From an uncultured Pelagibacteraceae bacterium (GTDB lineage: Bacteria; Pseudomonadota; Alphaproteobacteria; Pelagibacterales; Pelagibacteraceae), in the NCBI GenBank assembly GCA_902545035.1, contig CACCEJ010000001.1, positions 1 to 64,000 on the forward strand: DNA of 64,000 nt, given 5' to 3'. The position numbers and the translations under genes were made by a program. The notes below the pieces were generated by a model, which saw only the letters and a program-made list of their open reading frames with translations, was not told the origin of the DNA and ran no database searches. Positions 42,265-51,434 of this stretch are shown here, piece after piece (within the stretch, counting starts at the first letter, position 1; every line of letters starts with the position of its first letter).

Positions 42265-42802
42265 ATTTAAAGTAAGAAATCCCTGCAAAACCTATTGATT
42301 TGGTAAGCTTAATAATTTTTAAGTTTTCCTTAGAAATACCACCTAAGGCTATAATATTTTTTTTTGACATATTAGAAATCAATTTAAATTTATTAATTCC
42401 CAGGTAGTTATTATTTTTTTTGAAAATGGAAGAGATAAATATTTCACTAACACCTTGTCTCTCTTTAATTTTTATTTCATTCAGTTTATGAGCAGATCCA
42501 ACTAGTAAAAAATTATTTTTGAAATTATAACTTAAATGTTTATAACTTTTATTAAAAGCAGGCAAATATGCACCGTCCATATCTAATTTTAATGCAAGTT
42601 TAATATTATTTGACAAAAGAATTTTAAAACCTCTATTTTTACAATATTGTTTTAGATTAAATAATTCAGTAAGATCAATTTTCTTCTTGTAGTTTCTATA
42701 TATTATTATTGTATTTTTTGATTGTTTATCAATATTACTTTTATAAAATTTATCTATAAAGTAATATTTTTTAAATAAAGTTTTATGCATAAAACAGTTC
42801 AA
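42263..42802 (-). CDS. ThiE-like thiamine phosphate synthase family protein
   Basis: LKLDMDGAYLPAFNKS...LLVGSAHKLNEIKIKERQGVSEIFISSIF...IIALGGISKENLKIIKLTKSIGFAGISYF. Confidence 0.8.
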   Translation of the reverse strand: MNCFMHKTLFKKYYFIDKFYKSNIDKQSKNTIIIYRNYKKKIDLTELFNLKQYCKNRGFKILLSNNIKLALKLDMDGAYLPAFNKSYKHLSYNFKNNFLLVGSAHKLNEIKIKERQGVSEIFISSIFKKNNNYLGINKFKLISNMSKKNIIALGGISKENLKIIKLTKSIGFAGISYFK

Positions 42803-43447
42803 AATTTAATATCAATTCAAAGTGCAATCAAATCAAAATTATTAAACATTGATGGAAAAAAGAAAATACCTAAAATAATTGCAGTTTCCAAAACTTTTAA
42901 AATAGAGCATATTTTACCATTAATTGATTATGGTCATATCGATTTTGGTGAAAATAAAGTTCAAGAGGCAATTGAAAAATGGACAAATATTAAAAAAGAA
43001 AACAACAAAATAAAACTTCATTTAATTGGTAAATTACAAACGAACAAAGTCAAGTTTGCAGTAAAAATATTTGATTATATCCATTCCTTGGACAGTGAAA
43101 AGCTAGCAAAAAAAATTTCTGAGGAACAAAAAAAACATAATGTTAACCCAAAAATTTTTATCCAAATAAATCTTGGACTGGAAAGACAAAAGTCTGGGAT
43201 AGACAAAGAAAATTTACAAAGTTTTTATAACTTATGTAAAGAATTAGACCTTAGTATTGTTGGTATAATGTGTATTCCTCCATTTGATAAGGACTCCACA
43301 AAGTATTTTTCTGAAATGTCAAAACTCAGCCAATCAATAGACCAAAAAGAATTAAGTATGGGAATGTCATCAGATTATCTAAAAGCTGTTGAATTTAATT
43401 CAACATTTCTTAGAATTGGATCAAGCATATTTGGTCAAAGAGGCTAA
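42785..43447 (+). CDS. yggS: YggS-family PLP-binding protein
   Basis: IIAVSKTF...DFGENKVQEAIEKW; LHLIGKLQTNKVK; LSMGMSSDYLKAVEFNSTFLRIGSSIFGQR. Confidence 0.96.
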   Translation: MHKTVQNLISIQSAIKSKLLNIDGKKKIPKIIAVSKTFKIEHILPLIDYGHIDFGENKVQEAIEKWTNIKKENNKIKLHLIGKLQTNKVKFAVKIFDYIHSLDSEKLAKKISEEQKKHNVNPKIFIQINLGLERQKSGIDKENLQSFYNLCKELDLSIVGIMCIPPFDKDSTKYFSEMSKLSQSIDQKELSMGMSSDYLKAVEFNSTFLRIGSSIFGQRG

Positions 43448-43938
43448 AATATTTTTATTTTAGTTTTTTTATTAATTAGCTTAAGCAGAATTAAAAAATC
43501 TTTTTTTTTAAGACCTACACATCCTGCTGTTGGCCTCAAATTTTTGCTTAAATGAAGAAAAATAGCACTACCTTTACCTAATTTTGTATTTTTAGTATTG
43601 TAATTAATAGGAATCACAAAGTCGTATTTATAATCTTTTCTAAATAATTTTTCATGTTTTACATTTTTATTAATTGTAATTAATTTATTATAATTTTTTT
43701 TATTATTCGTGTCATTGCACCATCCCATATTTTTTTTAATTGCTAAACATTTAAGTTTAGTTAAAGGTTTTGTTACTCTATCTTTCCTATAATATAAATC
43801 TCCAAGCGAAAAAATGCCTTTAGGTGTTTTTTTATCACCTTCTATTTTACAATTTGTTAAACCTTTTTTTCCAATACAGGAGTTAAATGTAAAGTCATCA
43901 AACTGAAGAGTCTCTTTATTTTTAACAATAATTGTCAT
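43444..43938 (-). CDS. L,D-transpeptidase (YkuD-like) family protein
   Basis: GDKKTPKGIFSLGDLYYR; IFLHLSKNLRPTAGCVGL catalytic Cys region. Confidence 0.8.
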   Translation of the reverse strand: MTIIVKNKETLQFDDFTFNSCIGKKGLTNCKIEGDKKTPKGIFSLGDLYYRKDRVTKPLTKLKCLAIKKNMGWCNDTNNKKNYNKLITINKNVKHEKLFRKDYKYDFVIPINYNTKNTKLGKGSAIFLHLSKNLRPTAGCVGLKKKDFLILLKLINKKTKIKIF

Positions 43939-43951
43939 ATCCTATTTATAT

Positions 43952-44512
43952 ATGAATAATCAAACATTAGTAATTTATGATTTTAAAATTTTATATCAAG
44001 TACTTAAGGAAGTAGAGGGTCACTTAAATTTCAATTTAATAGATATTGAAAAGTCAAAGATTAAAGAATTAGATGAAAAAAAAACTCAAAATAATTTGAT
44101 TATTTCAGATAAGAAGATCAAAAACTTTGGGGAATATATGTTTGTGGATCAATTACCAGTTAACCTCATAAAACTTATTGAGAGTGTTAATATAAAATTT
44201 TTAAAAAAAAAATATAACCAACAATCAGATATAGATTTAGGAAAATATAAATTAAATTTAAACTCAAGAAAAATCTATGGTAGAAACAAAAGTTTGGACC
44301 TAACAGAAAGAGAGGCAAACATAATAATTTTTCTTAAAAATTCGCAAAATCCGGTTAAAATAAGTAAATTACAGTCTGAGGTTTGGGGTCATAATTCTAA
44401 ATTAGAAACTCACACAGTGGAAACTCATATTTACAGACTAAGAAAAAAAATAAATGATACTTTTAGTGATAATGAATTTATAAAAAGTTCAAAACTAGGT
44501 TATAAGATTTAG
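43952..44512 (+). CDS. OmpR-type winged-helix regulator with degenerate receiver-like N-terminus
   Basis: LTEREANIIIFLKNSQNPVKISKLQSEVWGHNSKLETHTVETHIYRLRKKI C-terminal effector domain. Confidence 0.85.
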   Translation: MNNQTLVIYDFKILYQVLKEVEGHLNFNLIDIEKSKIKELDEKKTQNNLIISDKKIKNFGEYMFVDQLPVNLIKLIESVNIKFLKKKYNQQSDIDLGKYKLNLNSRKIYGRNKSLDLTEREANIIIFLKNSQNPVKISKLQSEVWGHNSKLETHTVETHIYRLRKKINDTFSDNEFIKSSKLGYKI

Positions 44513-46611
44513 TGAATAAGGATGAAAAATCAATTAAAGAAAAACTTAATATTGCAATAGATCATCACAAAAATCAAAAATTTCAATCAGCAGAAAAATT
44601 ATATAAAGAAATTTTAAGTGTAGATGAAAATGATGCTGAAGTTATTTTTAACTTAGGTACTTTATATTCTCAAATGAAAAAATTTAGTTTAGCAAAATCT
44701 TTATTACTAAAGGCTGATGATTTAAATCCAAACAACTTGAACATAAATCTTAACATAGGCTCCTTATTATATAATGAAGGAGATACAGAACTTGCGTTAA
44801 AATATTTTGATAAAGTTATTAAAATCCAATCAAATTTTGCTCTTGCATATTTTAATAAGGGAATAATTCTTAATAACCAAAAAAAATATCATAATGCTAT
44901 AAAATCTTTTGAAAAAGTTATTGAGATTGAACCAAAGAATATAAATGCTTACAATGTACTAGGAATTATTTTACAAGATATTGGTGAATATCAAAAATCT
45001 CTATTTTATTTAAAAAAAGCAATAAATATTGCACCAAATAATTTAAGAGTAGTAAATACATTACTAAACTTACTTAAGTCAGTTAAGTTATCAAATTTAT
45101 TGGAGAGCAATAGTTTAGATTTAGTAGATTTGTTTATTTTTTTATATGATAAAAATTCTATAGATCATAATGAATTATTTAATAATGTTAAAAATCTTAT
45201 TATCTTTGAAGACGATAAAATTAAAATTGAAAAACTTTTTAAATCTGAAGTTTCACTACTTAGTAATCAAATTGTTAAAAAAATTTTAAATAAAAAACTT
45301 TTTCACCTTGTTCTACAAAAATCCTTAGTAAGAGATAAATTTTTAGAGAAATTTTTATACAAAATTAGGAAAGAAATTCTTTTACAATTTGAAATTAATA
45401 AAGGAAATTTAATTAACGACTTATATGATTTTATTTTATCTAATGCAGAGCAATCATTCTTGAATGAATATGTAGTTTATCAATCTGATGAAGAGATGAA
45501 CATGGTAAATGATTTAATGAAAAAAATTGAAAATGAAAAGACAATTAATGAATTAGAAATATCAATACTAGCCTGCTATTTGCCTTTAAAATCGTCAAAA
45601 ATAATTAGTGACAAGCTACTAAATTATATTTCCGATAAATCACTATTTAATGATTTAATACAGATACAAATAAAAGATCATATAAAAGAAGCAGAACTCA
45701 AAAAAAGTATAAATTCTTTTGATATTATTTCAGACAAAGTATCCAGAAGTGTAAGAGACCAGTATGAAAAAAATCCATATCCAAGGTGGAGGTATGCAAA
45801 AAAAACCCCTAAGAATAATTTTCTATCAATACTAAATAATGCAATTAGTCCCAATAAAATTAAAATAAGCAACCAAAATACAGATCAAAATGTTTTAATT
45901 GCAGGCTGTGGCACTGGTCAACAATTAGTTGGCAAAACTTCTTATGCGAATTCAAATATTGTTGCGATAGACCTTAGTTTATCAAGTTTAGCATTTGCAA
46001 AACGTAAAATGCTAGAGCTTGGTCATAAAAATATCGAATTTTTGCAAGGAGATATACTTAGCCTAAATAGTTTGAATAAAAAATTTAATGTAATTGAGTG
46101 TGTAGGAGTTCTTCATCACCTAAAAAATCCAGAAGAGGGTTTAAGAATATTATTAAATATTTTGGAACCTAATGGTTATTTAAAACTTGGTTTGTATAGT
46201 GAATATGCTAGAAAACACATAGTTGAGTTAAAGGAGTTTGTAAGAAATCATAAATTTGAGAGTAATATTAGGGATATAAGAAATTTTAGAGAATTATCTA
46301 AAAATAATAGTAAAGAAAATTCATTTAAAAAAATAAACTTCAATTTTGATTTTTATTCAACATCAAGTGTAAGGGATTTAATTTTTCACGTACAGGAACA
46401 CCAATATACTTTACCAAAAGTAGCCAATATGATTAAAAAATTTCATTTAAAATTTCTAGGTTTTACTAATTCAGCAATTAAGAAAGAGTACTCAAAAATG
46501 TATCCTGAAGATTTGAAAAATACATCACTTGAAAATTGGAATAATTTTGAAATAAATAATCAGGATAGTTTTAGAGAAATGTATCAATTTTGGGTAAAAA
46601 AAGATGACTAA
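44512..46611 (+). CDS. TPR protein with C-terminal SAM-dependent methyltransferase
   Basis: TPR arrays; VLIAGCGTGQQLVGKTSYANSNIVAIDLSLSSLAFAK; GTG start overlaps the upstream TAG (TAGTG). Confidence 0.88.
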   Translation: MNKDEKSIKEKLNIAIDHHKNQKFQSAEKLYKEILSVDENDAEVIFNLGTLYSQMKKFSLAKSLLLKADDLNPNNLNINLNIGSLLYNEGDTELALKYFDKVIKIQSNFALAYFNKGIILNNQKKYHNAIKSFEKVIEIEPKNINAYNVLGIILQDIGEYQKSLFYLKKAINIAPNNLRVVNTLLNLLKSVKLSNLLESNSLDLVDLFIFLYDKNSIDHNELFNNVKNLIIFEDDKIKIEKLFKSEVSLLSNQIVKKILNKKLFHLVLQKSLVRDKFLEKFLYKIRKEILLQFEINKGNLINDLYDFILSNAEQSFLNEYVVYQSDEEMNMVNDLMKKIENEKTINELEISILACYLPLKSSKIISDKLLNYISDKSLFNDLIQIQIKDHIKEAELKKSINSFDIISDKVSRSVRDQYEKNPYPRWRYAKKTPKNNFLSILNNAISPNKIKISNQNTDQNVLIAGCGTGQQLVGKTSYANSNIVAIDLSLSSLAFAKRKMLELGHKNIEFLQGDILSLNSLNKKFNVIECVGVLHHLKNPEEGLRILLNILEPNGYLKLGLYSEYARKHIVELKEFVRNHKFESNIRDIRNFRELSKNNSKENSFKKINFNFDFYSTSSVRDLIFHVQEHQYTLPKVANMIKKFHLKFLGFTNSAIKKEYSKMYPEDLKNTSLENWNNFEINNQDSFREMYQFWVKKDD

Positions 46612-46714
46612 AAAAAAAAATTATATAGCTAAAGATTTATTAACCCCAAAATATAAAACTAGAGTCGTAAAACCAAAAAAAGGTAAAGGTAGTTTTAAAA
46701 GAAAAAAAAAATAA
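46604..46714 (+). CDS. arfA: ArfA-like alternative ribosome-rescue factor (36 aa)
   Basis: Translation MTKKKNYIAKDLLTPKYKTRVVKPKKGKGSFKRKKK; LLxxxxxRxRVxKxKKGKGSYxRK pattern of ArfA; overlaps upstream CDS end. Confidence 0.72.
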   Translation: MTKKKNYIAKDLLTPKYKTRVVKPKKGKGSFKRKKK

Positions 46715-46718
46715 TTTA

Positions 46719-47648
46719 CTAAAGTCTTGCTCCTATCTGTTGAATAACTTTAGAGGACATCTCAGTACCTTTATCCAAACTCTCCTTTAAAGACATGTTA
46801 TTTACATGACCATGTAGAAATCCAGCTGCAAAAAGATCTCCTGCACCAGTCAAATCAACGATTTTTAGCCCTTGTTTAATGCCACATTCTAAAACTTCAT
46901 CTCCATTAATAGCAACAGCACCTTTTTCTCCTCTTGTTAAAACAATTATTTTACCTAAAGATTTAGAAAAATTTATTACTTCATCAAAAGATTTTGCATC
47001 TATCAAAGACATTATTTCTTGCTCATTTGCAAAAGTAATATCCAATTTATTTTTAACTAATTCTAAAAAATGAGGTTTGTGTCGGTCAACACAAAATTGG
47101 TCGGATAAAGACATTGCCACTTTATTTGCACTTTGAATTGCCTTTTCAAAAGCTTTTTTGGGTTCTCCTTCATCCCACAAATATCCTTCTAGAAGTATTA
47201 TTTCGCTTTGCTTAATCGCATCTGAGCTGACATCATTTTCATTAATTTTTCCTGCTGTTCCTAAAAAAGTACACATTGTCCTCTCAGAGTCTGGCGTAAC
47301 TAAAATCAAGCAAGTGCCTGTTGGTAAGTCTTCTTTTTTCTTTGAATAAAAATATTTAACATTTTCTTGTTTCAAGCCATCTTCATATTTACCACCAAGT
47401 TCGTCATCATTTACTTTACCAATAAAACCAACTTCATTTCCAAGTTGAGATAAACCAACTATTGAGTTTGCAACAGACCCACCAGATACAGTTTTTTCTA
47501 TCTTGAGATTTGATAATAAATCTTTGAACTCTTTGTCATCAAAAATTAATTTCATCGTACTTTTTGTTAAATTATTTTTTGTGATAAAGTCATCATCTAC
47601 TTTGCAAATCACATCTACAATTGCGTTTCCAATTCCTAGTATTTTCAT
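46719..47648 (-). CDS. PfkB-family sugar/adenosine kinase
   Basis: SGGSVANSIVGLSQLGNEVGFIGKVNDDELG; VDLTGAGDLFAAGFLHG. Confidence 0.92.
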   Translation of the reverse strand: MKILGIGNAIVDVICKVDDDFITKNNLTKSTMKLIFDDKEFKDLLSNLKIEKTVSGGSVANSIVGLSQLGNEVGFIGKVNDDELGGKYEDGLKQENVKYFYSKKKEDLPTGTCLILVTPDSERTMCTFLGTAGKINENDVSSDAIKQSEIILLEGYLWDEGEPKKAFEKAIQSANKVAMSLSDQFCVDRHKPHFLELVKNKLDITFANEQEIMSLIDAKSFDEVINFSKSLGKIIVLTRGEKGAVAINGDEVLECGIKQGLKIVDLTGAGDLFAAGFLHGHVNNMSLKESLDKGTEMSSKVIQQIGARL

Positions 47649-47651
47649 TGT

Positions 47652-48305
47652 TTATGCTTTCTTGGTTATTAGTGGTTTTTTTCTCTTAGGATAGCAAGTA
47701 GTACAGATTTTACAAGATAAACCATAGCACTCTCTTGCCTTACAATATTCTCTTCCATAATAAATTATTTGAAGGTGTAACTTATTCCAATACTTTTTTG
47801 GAAAAAGCCTTTTTAAATCTTTCTCTGTTTGAACAACATTTTTTCCATTTGTCAAACCCCACCTTTGAGCAAGTCTATGTATATGTGTATCTATGGGGAA
47901 AGCAGGGTATCCAAATCCTTGAGACATCACCACACTAGCTGTTTTATGACCAACACCTGGCAACTCCTCAAGTTGTTCGAATGTTTTAGGAACTTTTCCA
48001 TTATATTTTTTCACTAAAGTTTTTGATAAATTATAAACACTTTTTGCTTTAATTCTAAAGATACCAATACTTCTTATCAGTTTTTCAATTTTTTTTCTTC
48101 CAAGTTTAACAAAATGTTCTGGCTTATTATATTTTGGATATATATTTTTTGTAACATTGTTAACATTTACGTCAGTACATTGTGCAGATAAAAGAACAGA
48201 AACCAATAGAGTAAACATATTTCTGTGTTTGAGAGGTATAGGTGTTTTTGGATATATTTTATTTAAAATTTTAAGAACAATTTTTGCTCTTTGTTCTTCG
48301 CTCAT
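47652..48305 (-). CDS. nth: endonuclease III
   Basis: LLSAQCTDVNVN; LEELPGVGHKTASVV; 4Fe-4S cysteines CKARECYGLSCKICTTC. Confidence 0.96.
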   Translation of the reverse strand: MSEEQRAKIVLKILNKIYPKTPIPLKHRNMFTLLVSVLLSAQCTDVNVNNVTKNIYPKYNKPEHFVKLGRKKIEKLIRSIGIFRIKAKSVYNLSKTLVKKYNGKVPKTFEQLEELPGVGHKTASVVMSQGFGYPAFPIDTHIHRLAQRWGLTNGKNVVQTEKDLKRLFPKKYWNKLHLQIIYYGREYCKARECYGLSCKICTTCYPKRKKPLITKKA

Positions 48306-49078
48306 TTAAAATTTAAAACATCACGCATCGAATACAAACCAGCCTTTTTTTTCATCAACCACTTTCCAGCTGTTAAAGCTCCTTCACTATACAAAGCTCT
48401 ATCAAATGCTTCATGATTTAATGTAATTATTTCTTTTCCACTTGAAAATTTAACTTCGTGTTCACCAACTGTTTTACCTTTTCTTATTGAATTAAAATTT
48501 ATTTTTTTTCCATAAGGAAAACTTTTTTTATTTAGATATTTTTTTCCAAGTAAATTATAAAAATTTTTATTTTTGCCAATTGCAATTCCTTTGCCTAACA
48601 TTAAAGCAGTTCCTGAAGGATGATCTATTTTATGTTTATGATGAACTTCATATACTTTACTTAAAAATTTGTTTCCTAATGATTTAGACGCGATTTCAGT
48701 TAAATACATTAGCAAATTTATGCCCAAACTCATATTTCCGGCCTTTAATATTGGGATTTTTTTTGAAAATTTTTTAATAAGACCCTCTTCTCTTTTGGTA
48801 AACCCAGTTGTACCAATTACAACTCTTTTTTTTAGTTTTGAGGCAATTTCAAGAATTTCAAAAGTACAATTAGGAATAGTAAAATCGATAATTAAATCAA
48901 CATTTTTGAAAGAATTTTCATTATTTAAACTAGGTTTAATTCCAGAAATTTTTTTTTTAATTAATTTATTTTCTGTAAGAGTTGTTAGTTTAAAATTTTT
49001 ATCAACTTTAGAAGATTTCACAAGTTGTTGGCCCATTCGTCCCATGCAACCAGATATCGCTAATTTTACTTTGCTCAT
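48302..49078 (-). CDS. dapB: 4-hydroxy-tetrahydrodipicolinate reductase
   Basis: KLAISGCMGRMGQQLV; VVIGTTGF; EVHHKHKIDHPSGTAL. Confidence 0.97.
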   Translation of the reverse strand: MSKVKLAISGCMGRMGQQLVKSSKVDKNFKLTTLTENKLIKKKISGIKPSLNNENSFKNVDLIIDFTIPNCTFEILEIASKLKKRVVIGTTGFTKREEGLIKKFSKKIPILKAGNMSLGINLLMYLTEIASKSLGNKFLSKVYEVHHKHKIDHPSGTALMLGKGIAIGKNKNFYNLLGKKYLNKKSFPYGKKINFNSIRKGKTVGEHEVKFSSGKEIITLNHEAFDRALYSEGALTAGKWLMKKKAGLYSMRDVLNFK

Positions 49079-49119
49079 TAAATTATTTTAATATATTTTT
49101 TAACCAATATACAACAATT

Positions 49120-50556
49120 ATGGTTATTAAATACCTATTAAAATTTTTTCTGGTCTTATTTTTTTTTGTGTCTCACAACCATTCTAAAGCAGACTTTTTT
49201 AAAGATATTACGTTTAAAATTGAAGATAATGACTTTAGACTTAGTTATGGTATTTCCGTTACAGATATAAACCAAGATAACAAATATGAATTTGTGGTTA
49301 CTGGATTTGGATTTTCAAATTTAGCACTTACTTATCAAAATGGTAAAATGGTTAACATTAATAAATACGAAATATTTGATGATGCTAAAAGAAAAACGAT
49401 TGGGATAGCTGCTTGTGATATAGATCAAGATGGTTTTGAAGAAATTTATTTTTTAAACACAGACACATATAGTGGAGAGAAAAAATATTCAGATAGATTG
49501 ATTGATAATAGTGACAATGGTTTTGTAGATTTGTTTGAAAAAGAGATCAATAAAAAAAACTTGAATTTAACTGCTGGCAGATCAGTAGTTTGTGTTGATA
49601 GAAATGGCGACGGAAAATATGGCATATATGTTGCTAATTATGGAGGCCCCACAAGATTTTATGAACTGCGTAAAAGACAAATTTTAGATTTAGCAGAACA
49701 GCTTAAAATCAATAAAATAACTGGTGGAAGAGCAGTGGTTGCAGGAAATATTCTGTCTGGAAAAACCGACATATTCGCTGCAAATGAGAGAGGTAAAAAT
49801 TTTTTGTATTACAATTCTGATGGATATTTTCAAGATATTGCAGGAGATTATAAAGTTGACGACCAATATGAAAATGGAAGAGGTACAACTTTAACTGATA
49901 TATTATATAGAGGTAGATTAGATATAATTACATCTAATTGGAATGGCTATCATAGAGCCTTCGTTTTAGAGGATAACAAATTTAAAGATATTGCTGCTCC
50001 AACATACAATATTCCAACTAGAATTAGGACTGTGATATCCGCAGACTTTGATAATGATGGTTATGATGAGATATTTATGAATAACATTGGTGAACCAAAT
50101 AAACTTTTCAAAATAAAAGAAAATGGATTTTTTGAAGAAATTGATATCAAAAATGCATATGAAGCAAATGGTCTTGGAACAGGTGCAGCTGTTGCAGATA
50201 TAGATGATGATGGAATTTTAGAATTGTTGATTGCTCATGGCGAGTCTGGAATTCAACCATTAACAATGTATAAAGCTGATATTAAAAAGGACTTTAATTA
50301 TTTAAGGATAAAACCAATAAATAAATTTGGGGCTCCTGCTAGAGGAGCAACTGTAATATTAAATTCTAATTTAAGAAAACATGCTAAAACTATAGATGCT
50401 GGGTCAGGGTATTTATGTCAAATGGAGCCTGTAGCTCACTACGGTATAAGAGAAGGTGAAAAAAATATATCCATAGATGTTATTTGGACAAATGGATTAT
50501 TAGAGACATTTAATATAAATGAACTTAATAAAATAATAGAAATAAGACAAAAATAA
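49120..50556 (+). CDS. secreted FG-GAP/VCBS-repeat protein with ASPIC/UnbV C-terminal domain
   Basis: Signal peptide; DIDQDGFEEIYF, DFDNDGYDEIFMNN, DIDDDGILELLIAHG repeats; GAPARGATVILNSN...IDAGSGYLCQMEPVAHYGI. Confidence 0.88.
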   Translation: MVIKYLLKFFLVLFFFVSHNHSKADFFKDITFKIEDNDFRLSYGISVTDINQDNKYEFVVTGFGFSNLALTYQNGKMVNINKYEIFDDAKRKTIGIAACDIDQDGFEEIYFLNTDTYSGEKKYSDRLIDNSDNGFVDLFEKEINKKNLNLTAGRSVVCVDRNGDGKYGIYVANYGGPTRFYELRKRQILDLAEQLKINKITGGRAVVAGNILSGKTDIFAANERGKNFLYYNSDGYFQDIAGDYKVDDQYENGRGTTLTDILYRGRLDIITSNWNGYHRAFVLEDNKFKDIAAPTYNIPTRIRTVISADFDNDGYDEIFMNNIGEPNKLFKIKENGFFEEIDIKNAYEANGLGTGAAVADIDDDGILELLIAHGESGIQPLTMYKADIKKDFNYLRIKPINKFGAPARGATVILNSNLRKHAKTIDAGSGYLCQMEPVAHYGIREGEKNISIDVIWTNGLLETFNINELNKIIEIRQK

Positions 50557-50557
50557 T

Positions 50558-51289
50558 ATGAGAGAAATATTCGATATATTTTTTAAAAAAATAAAACTTT
50601 TAAAAACTTTGTTTATATTATTATTAGTAACTTTTTTTTGTTTTATAAAACCTTTGTACTCAAAAGACTTTAATTACTATGAGGACCTTGTAAAAGATTG
50701 GATCAAAATCTTTCCTGATCAAAATAGGAATGCTGCCGGCCCGAAATTTTTTAAACATATTTTGGATAAAGGAATCACTTATCAAGATTTTATAGAATAT
50801 AATAAACTATACTGTGCAGTCTCTGGTTCATTAATATCTCCAAACAGTAGACCAGATTTTGTCTATTTAAAAAGTGCAGAAAATGGAGAAAAAATTTGCG
50901 GTTTTTATCATAAATGCTGTTTTCCGTGTTCATGTGATTTAATGAAATATTCTCAAGTTAAAAATATGAAACATAAATTCTCAGATGGAGAAAAAGAATT
51001 TACTGTTTTAACTATTAAAAACCCTTGTGGAAAAAAAGATTTTCCTCGAGAAGTAAATAGAAATTATTTCTGCAATGGTGAAGTTCTTGATAATAATCAA
51101 GTTGTTTCAATAGATAATAGACTTGTTATTGGTCTATTACATAATTCATCAAAATGTAATGAACAGAGTATTGCGGCTATTGATAAAGATGAGTACACTG
51201 GAGCTTATTGTCAATTAAGAAATAATGCACCATTAGAACAGGTTCAAGGTGGTATGGGTGATATTTTTATTAAAATAGCAAGAGATTAA
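50558..51289 (+). CDS. secreted cysteine-rich protein of unknown function
   Basis: Hydrophobic N-terminal segment then IDKD-containing domain with CGFYHKCCFPCSCD cluster; 1 nt after the UnbV-type gene. Confidence 0.75.
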   Translation: MREIFDIFFKKIKLLKTLFILLLVTFFCFIKPLYSKDFNYYEDLVKDWIKIFPDQNRNAAGPKFFKHILDKGITYQDFIEYNKLYCAVSGSLISPNSRPDFVYLKSAENGEKICGFYHKCCFPCSCDLMKYSQVKNMKHKFSDGEKEFTVLTIKNPCGKKDFPREVNRNYFCNGEVLDNNQVVSIDNRLVIGLLHNSSKCNEQSIAAIDKDEYTGAYCQLRNNAPLEQVQGGMGDIFIKIARD

Positions 51290-51332
51290 TTATCTTCTTG
51301 AACTTAAACTTAAATGATTTTGAACTATTAAT

Positions 51333-51434
51333 TTAGATTATACCTATACCTTCTTTATAAAAATAAGCACCTAAAATTAAAATTGCCAAAATATAAACTA
51401 TGCCAAAAATAATATATTTAATTTTTTTTTTCAT
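51333..51434 (-). CDS. 33-aa putative single-pass membrane miniprotein
   Basis: MKKKIKYIIFGIVYILAILILGAYFYKEGIGII; start codon immediately after the dnaJ stop; not in the ORF track (<60 aa). Confidence 0.5.
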   Translation of the reverse strand: MKKKIKYIIFGIVYILAILILGAYFYKEGIGII

